DNA of 61,199 nt from Rhodopirellula sp. (GTDB lineage: Bacteria > Planctomycetota > Planctomycetia > Pirellulales > Pirellulaceae): NCBI GenBank assembly GCA_002689655.1, contig NZHC01000063.1, positions 22,719 through 83,917 of the forward strand. The letters run 5' to 3'. The notes under the pieces were generated by a model that made no database searches, was not told where the DNA came from, and was given only the letters and a program-made list of their open reading frames with translations. Below are positions 18,679-27,961 of this stretch, piece after piece. Within the stretch, counting starts at the first letter, position 1. Each line of letters begins with the position of its first letter. The position numbers were made by a program, and so were the translations under genes.

Positions 18679-20165
18679 GAATTATTTTCCTTCTCTAGCG
18701 ATTTAGCTTGAGGTGTGTTTTGTTGTTGGTTCGCACCAACGCCTCGTCCTGTCTTCGCGGCGGCAATCATATTTTTTAAACCGCCGCAGCGTTCCGTCAA
18801 TGTTCCGGCATGTAATAGTTGTAGCGCGCCCAGCAAGGTTGGGGCATCTTTAGGTTGCCGAGGCTGCAAATGTGGTGCAAATTTCCCGTGTCTGCGGCTG
18901 ATCGTGGCCGGCACACTCATCGCCAGCAGGCCATCTTCTCCGCGCGTTACGCCAAACCCGCTTTCACCCCGCCCACCGAATGGCAAACGGGGGTCGGCCG
19001 TGGGCACGATGAGATCGTTGACACACACGGTACCAACATCGAACTGCACCGCTACCGACTCAGCGATATTTCCCGGGCCAAAAATCGATACAGCCAATCG
19101 ATAGGGGCATTGATTCACTAACCCACGTGCCTCGTCGATGGACGAGACACGCAAGATACTGGTGACTGGTGCAAAAAGATCTGCGGCGGCAATTTCGTCG
19201 CTGGCATTTACGCTATCAAGTATTAACGGCGCCATTTTGCCGCATTGGAGCAGCAGTGTTTCGTCAAATCGCCCGAAAACATCGACAGCACCAGAAGAAA
19301 TTGCACCTGAGATCCGCCTGGCAACCTGTTCTCGAGCGGCAGCATGAATGGTGGCCCAAGCTGTCTGGTCAAGGCGTTCGCGAAGAGCTGTTTTCACGAG
19401 ATCAGCCTCACGTTGTTCAGCAATGATCCGACGAGGTGCAATGCAAGTCGCGCCTGCGTTGAACTTCAAACCAAAGACAATGCAATCTGCTGCTCGAGCG
19501 ATGTCTGCCCCGGGCAGAACAACCACAGCATCACAACCACTCAACTCCATAATCGTGGGTGTGACCGTCTCAGCGGCTTGGCGAAGTACCTTTTGACCTG
19601 TTTCGGACGATCCTGTAAGCACGATTAAATCAACACCGCTATCAATGGCCCGGATAGCCGACTCCGTTTCGGACGGCAAGACCTGCAATGCAGATTCAGG
19701 AACACCAGCCTTGTAAAAGGCATCCATGAGACAGGAGGTAACCTGCTCGCAACCCACCGCTGGCTTCAACTGCACTGTATTGCCTGCAGCCAGCGCCTGA
19801 GCCGCCTGAACGCCTGGAAGAAAAATCGGGTAGTTCCATGTCCCGAGCACAAGTACTTTGCCCCGCGGTTTCCGATGAACATGGCTGCGGACACCCCACA
19901 GCCAAGCAGGTCGCCCTAACGCGCCGTAGGCCCGAGTTCGGAGCACTTTGCTACCCCGACGTGCGATGAAGCGGAGTGCACTGCAAGTTGGCAACAGCTC
20001 GCCGGTGATTGTCTCCACCGGATCCACGCGTTGGGCGGTGCAAGATAGTTCGGTCAGTTCCTCAGCTCGAGCGGCAATCGCAGCGGCGACCCTGCCAATC
20101 AACCGGCAACGTTGCCGAAGCGGCCGAGACTCCCAATCACTCGAAGGGCTTGTAGTTCCGTTCAA
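18675..20165 (-). CDS. Aldehyde dehydrogenase, probably for carotenoid aldehydes
   Basis: A 496-residue NAD(P)-dependent aldehyde dehydrogenase. Family marks: TWNYPIFLPG (Asn111, oxyanion), the cofactor loop TGSSETG (184-190), the general base in IMELSG (Glu207), the nucleophile in NAGATCIAP (Cys241) and the late motif LPFGGRGESGFG. Only a TTG (20163-20165) gives a sensible N-terminus; an in-frame stop lies about 11 codons further up. The ORF lacks the last part of a typical ALDH end and instead has an Ala/Gln-rich tail. Its stop overlaps the start of the CrtN-like gene by ATGA. It likely oxidises a carotenoid-derived aldehyde to the acid, as in C30 pigment synthesis; this role is inferred from the coupling. 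Confidence 0.8.
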   Translation of the reverse strand: MNGTTSPSSDWESRPLRQRCRLIGRVAAAIAARAEELTELSCTAQRVDPVETITGELLPTCSALRFIARRGSKVLRTRAYGALGRPAWLWGVRSHVHRKPRGKVLVLGTWNYPIFLPGVQAAQALAAGNTVQLKPAVGCEQVTSCLMDAFYKAGVPESALQVLPSETESAIRAIDSGVDLIVLTGSSETGQKVLRQAAETVTPTIMELSGCDAVVVLPGADIARAADCIVFGLKFNAGATCIAPRRIIAEQREADLVKTALRERLDQTAWATIHAAAREQVARRISGAISSGAVDVFGRFDETLLLQCGKMAPLILDSVNASDEIAAADLFAPVTSILRVSSIDEARGLVNQCPYRLAVSIFGPGNIAESVAVQFDVGTVCVNDLIVPTADPRLPFGGRGESGFGVTRGEDGLLAMSVPATISRRHGKFAPHLQPRQPKDAPTLLGALQLLHAGTLTERCGGLKNMIAAAKTGRGVGANQQQNTPQAKSLEKENNS

Positions 20166-21103
20166 TTTATTTCGCCAAGGTCTCGCTACGACGCATCCTT
20201 ATCCGAGGCCGACTCAAACTGCAAAAACCAGATGAATCCCCCCAACATGCCCCAAACTCCTCACGCGTGTTCCTCACCCATGGTACAGGCGACTTACGCT
20301 TGGACGCTATCCGACAATCGGATGAAGTGGAAAAGGAACCGTCACCCCTTGCCACAGAACTTGCTCAAAACCGCCCGACAGCTGTTACTCCTGCGTCTTC
20401 CTGATCTCGTTATCCAGATCTTGTGGCTCAAACGATCTCCTGATCCAACCGAAAAAAGCGTTTCCCGCTCAGCAGCCAGCACCCGCTCTCAAACTACCCA
20501 CCTCAACAAACTGACCTTACGATATGTGCATGTCTTTTCAGCAGGCAGCAAGTTCTGGGCCCAATAGCACAAGATGAATCGAGGCTCAAAACGCAAAAGT
20601 GGCACAATAACCGTCCGCGATAGCTCCAGCGGCATGCCAAACCCTGATTCGCATCTCAAACTCAGTTCAGGACGGTCGCAATGCAGCCGACTTGAAGTCA
20701 GCAATTCCAAGATTTGCGTGCTTGAAAAATAAATCGGACAGCAACGATTTCCATTATCCCATTTAGGTCAATCCAGTTCACTGGCTGCTGCCAGTCACTC
20801 GGCATGCTGTCTAACGAGGGTTTTCGCATACTTTTTGCGTCGAAATAGTACGATCGCACCGACTTTGCATCCCGGCAAGTGATTTACTAGGGGCATATCT
20901 GACGGTTCACCGTGCCCCCCCCCGCGAATCCCGCACAAGCTGGTTATACTTCCTCCGGGGCGAGTTCCACTCGATTTCAAGCCTATTCATGTCAACGTTT
21001 CGGGCTTCCGTGCGGTTCTCAGAGGGGGTTGCGGGTCGACAATACGAGAAAATCCCGTTGACCGCGTTCATTTTTTTACTCACCCACCGCAAGAGTTGTT
21101 TTG
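20166..21103. other. Long divergent intergenic region, no gene recognised
   Basis: More than 900 bases between the divergent aldehyde dehydrogenase and PP2C genes. Open frames on both strands (for example 20112-20567 plus, 20907-21227 minus) have no domain features or start context. The region must contain promoters for both directions. A poly-C run lies at about 20915-20924. Nothing more can be supported. Confidence 0.5.
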
Positions 21104-22390
21104 GTGTCGGATCACTGGAATTCAGGAATCGCGTTCGCTGAGCTAACCGATGTCGGTATGCGACGAGCGAACAACCAAGATTCGATGGTGAGCTTGCCAG
21201 CCAATACTGAGGAGCGGTTTTGGACACGGGGGCATCTCTTTGTTGTTGCTGATGGGATGGGTGCCCATGCTGCTGGTGAACTGGCTAGCCAAATCGCGAC
21301 CGAGCAAATAGCGATGCAGTACTTCCGAAATTCGGAAGACAATCCGGCTGAAGCCTTGCGAAAGGCGGTATCAGGCGCCAACGCAGAGATCCACCAGCGT
21401 GGACAAAACAACCCTGAATTCCACAACATGGGGACGACTGCTTGCTCTCTTGCTTTAGTGCCCGAGGGAGCCCTGGTCGCACACGTCGGTGATTCGCGAG
21501 TCTATCGCCTTCGCAAAGGATCATTTGAGCAGCTAACCTTCGATCACTCATTAGTGTGGGAAATGGAGGCAAGCGGTCACATCGATACCAGCATTTGGGG
21601 AAAATCGATTCCCAAGAACGTGATCACGCGTTCTCTAGGCCCCAATGCCGAAGTCGAGATCGATATCGAAGGTCCGTTCCCGATCGAAACTGGAGATGCT
21701 TTCTTATTGTGCAGCGACGGTCTCACAGGACTTGTGGATGACCATGAAATTGGTGCCTTGATCGACTGCCTTCCGGAAGATCTCGCCACCCGCGTACTCG
21801 TTGACTTGGCGAATCTAAGGGGCGGATCAGATAACACGACCGTGATTGTGGTCCGAGTCAAATCATCATCAGCCAGCGGCACCAGCAAGCCCGCGAACGG
21901 AAAGTCGGGCATGGGCTCGAAGAACCAGATGTTGCCAATCTTGATTGCGGTCACCCTGCTATGCACCGCTACGACCGTGATCTCTGCGTTGATGCAAAGC
22001 TGGGGCCTGATGATCATGACCACCATGCTTACGTTGATTTGTGGAGTTGCGACTTCATTCCAGCTTCTTCGCAATCGTGCAACTGAGCCACAGGAGCCTT
22101 TGGTGATCGGTGGAAAAGGCCCCTACCGACGATACGATGCAACGCCTACTGCGGATCTATATCAGCGACTTGGAGCAACCGTTCAAGCACTCAAGGACGC
22201 ATCCAAGCAGAACAATTGGATGATGGAGTGGAAGAAAGTCAACAAATATCAAGCCCGCGGCACTGAGGCACTGAAGGCGAACAATGCCAAAGGTGCCATT
22301 CGATGCCAAGCCCAAGCAATCATTGAAACGATGAATCAACTGCGTGAACAGAATAATCGCGCAGCTAATGAAACGGCAATCGAAAGCTGA
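21104..22390 (+). CDS. PP2C-family protein phosphatase with two membrane helices
   Basis: A 428-residue PPM/PP2C phosphatase. The GTG at 21104 is preferred (AAGAG 8 bases upstream); a TTG one codon before is the alternative. Metal-binding and catalytic motifs are all present: RRANNQD (Asp26), VVADGMG (Asp50), VGDSRVY, LLCSDGLTG (Asp205) and GGSDNTTV (Asp243). After the 250-residue catalytic domain come a Ser/Gly linker and two close hydrophobic helices (about 277-297 and 302-320). A helical cytoplasmic tail follows (VQALKDASKQNNW...). The layout suggests a membrane-anchored phosphatase reversing Ser/Thr phosphorylation, probably with Hanks-type kinases, none of which is in this window. Monocistronic. 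Confidence 0.9.
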   Translation: MSDHWNSGIAFAELTDVGMRRANNQDSMVSLPANTEERFWTRGHLFVVADGMGAHAAGELASQIATEQIAMQYFRNSEDNPAEALRKAVSGANAEIHQRGQNNPEFHNMGTTACSLALVPEGALVAHVGDSRVYRLRKGSFEQLTFDHSLVWEMEASGHIDTSIWGKSIPKNVITRSLGPNAEVEIDIEGPFPIETGDAFLLCSDGLTGLVDDHEIGALIDCLPEDLATRVLVDLANLRGGSDNTTVIVVRVKSSSASGTSKPANGKSGMGSKNQMLPILIAVTLLCTATTVISALMQSWGLMIMTTMLTLICGVATSFQLLRNRATEPQEPLVIGGKGPYRRYDATPTADLYQRLGATVQALKDASKQNNWMMEWKKVNKYQARGTEALKANNAKGAIRCQAQAIIETMNQLREQNNRAANETAIES

Positions 22391-22758
22391 TACCTGCGGC
22401 CCACTCATCAAGACGGTTGCTGAGCGGTGCCCGCCCTCAACTGTCATGCCCGGCGTTCCTGCCTTTCAGGACATGTTCACGTCTGCGAGCAATCGCCCCA
22501 ACAAACGTTCCTGTGTACCAACCCCGAAGTCCATTGATGTTCAAGTCGTTGCCAACTTGCTGAGGACAATTCACAATCACAAGCATGCTGTGGCTCAGAT
22601 TTCCAAACCAGTTCGCGGCTGGAAGTCGTGCTATGCCCTACTTCGATCTCACTGAAGATCCTGATGGAATCTGCAGAGTAGCACAAATCAGCAGAAAAAC
22701 TCATGTGCTAGCGCCTGATCGGCTTATGCAATTCTGAACCACTGTACCCCTTTGCGAG
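22391..22758. other. Intergenic region
   Basis: 368 bases between the PP2C gene and the first sulfatase. No gene, repeat or clear terminator was seen. Confidence 0.5.
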
Positions 22759-24168
22759 ATGTCTCCGATGGAACGCCCGAATATCCTCTGGTACTGCACG
22801 GATCAACAGCGTTTTGACACCATCGGTGCGTTGGGAAACCCCTATGTCAGCACGCCCACCATCGACAGCCTCGTTCACGAGGGTGTCGCCTTCACGCACG
22901 CCTACTGCCAAAGCCCAATCTGCACCCCCAGTCGCTCGAGTTTCATGACTGGAATGTACCCATCACGTTTGCACAACACGCGGAATGGCAATGAGTCCTT
23001 TCCAGTCAATCAACCCGTCATTACCAAACTGATCGCCGACGCTGGATATCACTGTGGCATGATTGGAAAGTTCCATCTTCAAAGTTCCGGATATCGAACG
23101 GAACCTCGAATCGACGATGGCTTTGACTATTGGCAATTCAGTCATGCACCACGCGATGACTGGTCCGAAGGGCACCATTACGCAGAGTGGGTACGTCAGC
23201 AGGGCGGGGATCTTGACTCGATGAGAGAAAGTGCGGAACGAGTCTGCCCGGAAATGCATCAGACAACTTGGGCAAGCGAATGCGCTATCGAATTCATTCA
23301 AAATCGCATGCACGATTCATCACCTTGGCTGCTCAATCTCAACGTCTATGATCCCCACCCACCCTTCATTCCTCCCAAAGCATACGCAGATCGGTTTGAT
23401 CCCGCTGACATGCCAGGCCCACACTTCCGCCCCAGCGACCTTGAGCAGCAGGCGAAACTCGGAGAACTGGATTTCCAAGACGAGCTGAGAACTCCTCAAG
23501 AGCATGATGCCCATCGCGTACAAGCCCTCTATTATGCCATGATCGCACAAATCGATGATCAACTGGCTCGCATCCTCCATGCGTTGGAAGCCACAGGGCA
23601 ACGTAAAAACACAATCATCCTGTTCACGAGTGACCACGGTGAAGCATTGGGAGACCATGGCCTGATGTACAAAGGCTGCAGATTTTACGAGGGGTTGGTC
23701 AGGGTTCCCTTGATCTTTTCATGGCCGGAACATTTCCAGCAGGACCTGAGAAGCGAGGCTCTCGTCGAACTACTAGATATGTCTTCAACTTTACTGGAAG
23801 CCACCGGCGCGAACTTGCCAGAGCAGATTCAAGGTAAAAGCTTGCTGCCTATCTTGCGTGGTGACACCCCCGCCAACGAACTCCGACCATTCGTACGCTC
23901 CGAGTACTTCGATGCACTGGATCCACATTTCACAGGTGGCAGTGGAACCTTTGGCACCATGTTCCGCACACGTCAACACAAGCTCTGCATGTATCACGAC
24001 AAACAAATCGGTGAACTCTACGACCTGACTACCGACCCATGGGAGTTTGAAAACCTGTGGGATTCTGCCGACCACCAGGACATCAAGAATCATTTGATCC
24101 GGGAAGCATTCGACGCCCATGTCGTCCTGACAACAGATATGGGGTCGCCTCGCATCGCACCCATGTAG
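22759..24168 (+). CDS. Type I sulfatase without signal peptide
   Basis: A 469-residue S1-family sulfatase. The formylglycine motif is CTPSRSSFMTG (Cys55 to Arg59). The N-terminal metal site is NILWYCTDQQRFD (the usual DD pair is here D-Q-Q). GKFHL replaces the usual GKWHL, and FTSDHGEALGDHG supplies the late metal Asp-His. The protein starts MSPMERPNILW, so there is no room for a signal peptide: it is cytosolic, or the true start was missed. Met4 is an alternative start. Cytosolic sulfatases in this superfamily include choline sulfatases and enzymes for imported monomers. It opens the sulfatase island. Confidence 0.85.
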   Translation: MSPMERPNILWYCTDQQRFDTIGALGNPYVSTPTIDSLVHEGVAFTHAYCQSPICTPSRSSFMTGMYPSRLHNTRNGNESFPVNQPVITKLIADAGYHCGMIGKFHLQSSGYRTEPRIDDGFDYWQFSHAPRDDWSEGHHYAEWVRQQGGDLDSMRESAERVCPEMHQTTWASECAIEFIQNRMHDSSPWLLNLNVYDPHPPFIPPKAYADRFDPADMPGPHFRPSDLEQQAKLGELDFQDELRTPQEHDAHRVQALYYAMIAQIDDQLARILHALEATGQRKNTIILFTSDHGEALGDHGLMYKGCRFYEGLVRVPLIFSWPEHFQQDLRSEALVELLDMSSTLLEATGANLPEQIQGKSLLPILRGDTPANELRPFVRSEYFDALDPHFTGGSGTFGTMFRTRQHKLCMYHDKQIGELYDLTTDPWEFENLWDSADHQDIKNHLIREAFDAHVVLTTDMGSPRIAPM

Positions 24169-24523
24169 TTGGTAGCAAGCAATCAGTCAGGGCCCCAATC
24201 CCGCCGCCACACCAGCCCGTGGCGATTCGGAACTGCGATGGAAAACAGCGTTCCGCAGACACTCCGGCGTCAGCGGACCCAGAATTCCGGCATTTGCAGA
24301 ATTCCGGTATTTACCGACGTCGTGGTATCGGCAAATTCTGTTGCCGGGCGGGTTTCAGGGCCTTCACGTACGGTTTACGAGTGACCCTACGTAAATAAAT
24401 TGCAGGAGTTTCAAAAAGCTCTACACTATGCGTCTCTCCTAACCCTGAGGACTCGAGCGAGCAGCCGTCTTCTGCTCAATTCGATACTCCCCACTGCAAT
24501 CTACCTATGCAAGGAACGATTCG
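24169..24523. other. Intergenic region with tandem duplication
   Basis: 355 bases before a secreted hypothetical gene. A 17-bp duplication is at 24280-24313 and the ribosome site AAGGA at 24511-24515. No gene seen. Confidence 0.5.
24280..24313. repeat. Tandem duplication, 2 x 17 bp
   Basis: CAGAATTCCGGCATTTG (24280-24296) is followed at once by a copy differing at two positions (24297-24313). Non-coding. Confidence 0.75.
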
Positions 24524-25627
24524 ATGCGTCAAACGCTGACACTTCTCTCGCTCGCCCTTCTCGCCACCATCTCCATGAGTCCGCAATTTGCGCAAGTGAA
24601 CGCAGCTGAGCTCTATGGTTTAAAACACAGCACGGTTGAATTGAAGTCGGGTGGTCCACTCGCATTCGGACCGTCCGGCATTCTTTTCATCGGTGATCCA
24701 CAGGCAGCGAAGATTTATGCGGTCAACACAGAAGACGAAAACACTACCGGCAACTCATTTGATGTCGAGAATCTTGAAGGTAAAATCGAATCCGCCCTCA
24801 ACGTTAATGAGGTCAGCATTGCGGACTTGGCCGTCAATCCAGAAACAGGAAACGCCTTTCTATCAGTGACATCGGACGGAGAGTCAGGCATCATACGCGT
24901 GAGTCCGGATGGATCGGTTGCTCCTTTGAGTCTCGACAAAATCGCGAATGCCTCCGTCAGTCTCCCCAATGCCCCTGAAGACAAAGTTGTTCAGCGTGGC
25001 CGCCGCAAAAGCAATCCTCGTTCAAACTCGATCACTGACCTTGCTTACACGGCCGGTCGCATTCTGGTAGCTGGACTTGCTGCAGGCGAGGCACCCAGCT
25101 CAGTCCGCGAGTTCGATTTCCCCTTCACGAAATCCGGCGAAGGATTCCGTGTTGAAATCTTCCATGCCGCCCATGGTCGTTCGGAAAATTATGCTCCGAT
25201 CCAGACATTTGTTCCGTTCAACATTGGTGGTGAGCCGAGCCTGCTCGCCGGTTACACCTGCACACCGCTCGTCAAAATCCCAATCACAAAATTGGCAAGC
25301 CAAGACAAAATTCAGGGCACAACGATTGCAGAGCTTGGAAATCGCAATCGTCCACTCGACATGATCGTCTACAGCCAACATGGCAAAGCATTTGTCCTGA
25401 TGGCCAATAGTGCCAGAGGGGTCATGAAAATCAGCACTGACAATCTGGAAAACGCGAAGGCATTGACAGAACGCGTATCCAACGGTGGCGTTGCAGGTCA
25501 AAGCTACGAAACCATCGACACTTTGGACGGAGTCGTCCAACTCGACAAGCTCAGTGACACCCACGCGTTGGTTGTGATCCAACCGGAGCAGGGCCCCATG
25601 ACACTGAAATCAGTCCAGCTTCCCTAG
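24524..25627 (+). CDS. Secreted hypothetical protein, probable beta-propeller
   Basis: A 367-residue exported protein. ATG 24524 has AAGGA 8 bases upstream and begins a signal peptide (LLSLALLATISMS, ending near NAAE). The mature part has repeated strand-turn segments typical of propellers: PLAFGPSGILFIGDP, IADLAVNPETGNAFLSV, GIIRVSPDGSV, ITDLAYTAGRILVAG and PLDMIVYSQHGKAFVLMA. No enzyme motif is seen. A perfect terminator follows at 25726. It sits between two sulfatases but has its own ribosome site and terminator, so it need not share their role. Function unknown. Confidence 0.75.
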   Translation: MRQTLTLLSLALLATISMSPQFAQVNAAELYGLKHSTVELKSGGPLAFGPSGILFIGDPQAAKIYAVNTEDENTTGNSFDVENLEGKIESALNVNEVSIADLAVNPETGNAFLSVTSDGESGIIRVSPDGSVAPLSLDKIANASVSLPNAPEDKVVQRGRRKSNPRSNSITDLAYTAGRILVAGLAAGEAPSSVREFDFPFTKSGEGFRVEIFHAAHGRSENYAPIQTFVPFNIGGEPSLLAGYTCTPLVKIPITKLASQDKIQGTTIAELGNRNRPLDMIVYSQHGKAFVLMANSARGVMKISTDNLENAKALTERVSNGGVAGQSYETIDTLDGVVQLDKLSDTHALVVIQPEQGPMTLKSVQLP

Positions 25628-25725
25628 GGATGATGGCTCCTCGGTCATCACAGTGCAGGACAACGTACCGCGACCGTCATCAGCACTGCCCCCTTCGGCC
25701 ATTCAATATCTTCCAGACCATAACT

Positions 25726-25755
25726 CGCGGTCGATCCTGCATCGACCGCGTTTTT
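25726..25755 (+). terminator. Strong intrinsic terminator
   Basis: A perfect 10-bp GC-rich stem (CGCGGTCGAT 25726-25735 with ATCGACCGCG 25741-25750, 5-base loop) is followed directly by T5. It ends the transcript of the secreted propeller-like gene and separates it from the next sulfatase. Confidence 0.9.
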
Positions 25756-25913
25756 CATGGCCCAAAGAGGTGCTTTCATGAGCCTACGGGGTGACACGCC
25801 TAAGTGGCGATTTACCACCTACCCGAGGCCAGAAACGCGTAACACTGTATGATGGCAGTTCCGATGCAGGTCGGTATCCCTTCCAATTCCCGCTCTCAAC
25901 CTACTTCTTGCTG

Positions 25914-27848
25914 ATGAAAACTTTAAATATGCCTCAACGAGCTCTGGTTCTTATTCTTGCCTTGGCCTGCTGTCCTGTTGCCAGCTGTGCAACCGCGGTT
26001 GCTGCGGACCGCCCCAACATCGTCTGGATTGTTTCCGAAGACAATTCGATTCATTACCTGGAACATTTTTTTGAGGGCGGCGCACCAGCCCCGAATATCG
26101 AGGCAATGGCGGCTCATGGCCTGACATTCAACAACGCTTTTTCGAACGCCCCCGTCTGCTCCGTTGCCCGCACCACACTCGCAACAGCATGCTATGGGCC
26201 AAGAATCGGAACCCAGTTCCATCGTAGGTACGCCATGGCGCCGATGCCCCAAGGTCTCCGCATGTTTCCTGCTTACCTGCGAGACGCGGGATACTACACA
26301 ACCAACAACAGCAAGAAGGACTACAACGCAGTAGAAGGCCAAGGTGTTTGGGATGCCTCGTCCCGGACTGCTTCATGGAGAAATCGCCCGAAACAGGACC
26401 AACCCTTCTTCCATATGCAATCACATGCGCAGTCACACGAAGGAAGCCTGCATTTCAATCACGCAGTTTTTGAGAACGACAAGACCAAAACAGATCCAAA
26501 TAGCATTCAACTGGCAGACTATCACCCCAACACGCCCTTGTTCCGGTACACGCATGCTCGCTACCACGACCGCATGCTGGACATCGATGAGATCGTAGGC
26601 AAAACGATCGAGCAATTACGTCAGGACGGACTTCTGGAAGACACATTCATTTTCTATTTTGGTGACCATGGTGGGGTTCTTCCTCGCAGCAAAGGCTACA
26701 TCTACGAGTCCGGTCTGCATGTTCCACTTGTCATCCGAGTTCCTAAAAACTTCAAACATTTAGCGCCCTCCGCCGACGGCACACGACTGGACGGCTTTGT
26801 CAGCTTCATCGACTTCGGTCCGACCACGTTGCACCTTGCCGGTGTCAAAGTTCCCTCCCAAGTAGATGGCAAGGCATTCCTTGGGAAAAGCATTTCACAG
26901 TCGGCCATCAATGCACAGGATGAGTCATTTGGTTATGCCGATCGGTTTGATGAAAAATATGATTTCATTCGCTCGATCCGGAAAGGGAAATACCAATACA
27001 TCCGCAACTACCAGCCCTACCTACCCGACGGACTGAACAATAACTACCGATACAAGAATCTGGCATTCGCCGAATGGCGTGACTTATACAATGCCGGAAA
27101 ACTGTCGGGAGCGGCCAAGCAATTCTTTGATTCGAAGCCGCCAGAAATGTTGTTTGATTGTGAAACCGACCCACACCAAGTCAAGAACCTGGCAAATGAC
27201 CCGAAATACGCAAAAGTGTTGACCAAACTTCGCAGAAGACTTCAGCAAACCGTCAAAGGCTTACCGGACCTGAGTTTCTACCCAGAAAGCTATCTTGCCG
27301 ACAATGCAATGCAGAACCCGGTAGCGTTTGGGCAACAACACAAACAACAAATTGCCGAACTGGTAGATATCGCAGACCTTGCGTTACTTCCATTCAAAGA
27401 AGCCAAGCCTGCGTTGCTCGCTGCAATGACCTCAGACGACCCCATGAAACGCTACTGGGCGGCCATGGCCTGCACAGCATTTGCAGCGGACGCATCGGAA
27501 ATATCAGTGAATTTGAAACCGCTATTGGAAGACAATGTACTGATTGTTCGCATGAGAGCTGCTGAGTTTCTGGGCAGGATTGGAGAGATCAATCCTCAAA
27601 TCACACTGACAGAAATTGTCAACACGACAAAGAATTCGGTCGAAGCTACCGAAGCCTTGAACTCCATTGTCTGGTTCAAAGATTTCTTCAATGGTAAGTA
27701 CCCGGTCAAACGCTCAGACTTTAATCCGGTGAGCGACGGAGCGGATGTCGATGATCGCCTGAACTACATCAACGGCGTTCCCTATCCACCCAAGGCTGGA
27801 AAAGGCAAGGGCCGGAAACCAGACGCAGCAAAGAACAAGAAGAAGTGA
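25914..27848 (+). CDS. Secreted sulfatase with C-terminal HEAT-like region and CSVAR motif
   Basis: A 644-residue exported sulfatase. The ATG at 25914 (or 25929) precedes a signal peptide (LVLILALACCPVASC, then AVAAD). The active-site motif is CSVAR (82-86) in NAPVCSVARTTLATACYGPR; its third position is Val where the formylglycine consensus wants Pro or Ala. Other sulfatase marks are present: IVWIVSEDNS, IFYFGDHGGVLPRSKG (with the active-site Lys) and LHVPLVIRVP. After about residue 490 comes a helical HEAT-like region (LLAAMTSDDPMKRYWAAMAC, VRMRAAEFLGRIGE). The protein ends in a Lys-rich tail. GTQFHRR after the motif is seen in a planctomycete sulfatase group. Substrate unknown. 113 bases separate it from the next, fused, sulfatase, so they may be co-transcribed. 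Confidence 0.85.
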   Translation: MKTLNMPQRALVLILALACCPVASCATAVAADRPNIVWIVSEDNSIHYLEHFFEGGAPAPNIEAMAAHGLTFNNAFSNAPVCSVARTTLATACYGPRIGTQFHRRYAMAPMPQGLRMFPAYLRDAGYYTTNNSKKDYNAVEGQGVWDASSRTASWRNRPKQDQPFFHMQSHAQSHEGSLHFNHAVFENDKTKTDPNSIQLADYHPNTPLFRYTHARYHDRMLDIDEIVGKTIEQLRQDGLLEDTFIFYFGDHGGVLPRSKGYIYESGLHVPLVIRVPKNFKHLAPSADGTRLDGFVSFIDFGPTTLHLAGVKVPSQVDGKAFLGKSISQSAINAQDESFGYADRFDEKYDFIRSIRKGKYQYIRNYQPYLPDGLNNNYRYKNLAFAEWRDLYNAGKLSGAAKQFFDSKPPEMLFDCETDPHQVKNLANDPKYAKVLTKLRRRLQQTVKGLPDLSFYPESYLADNAMQNPVAFGQQHKQQIAELVDIADLALLPFKEAKPALLAAMTSDDPMKRYWAAMACTAFAADASEISVNLKPLLEDNVLIVRMRAAEFLGRIGEINPQITLTEIVNTTKNSVEATEALNSIVWFKDFFNGKYPVKRSDFNPVSDGADVDDRLNYINGVPYPPKAGKGKGRKPDAAKNKKK

Positions 27849-27961
27849 ACGCAGACTAAAAGGGCGTTCATGCTGAATTCGAACCAACCTAATTCTCCGA
27901 TAGCATTGCCATCAGAATGATTCAACGAGCATCCTCCGTAAACAGTGACACCCTCAAGGCG

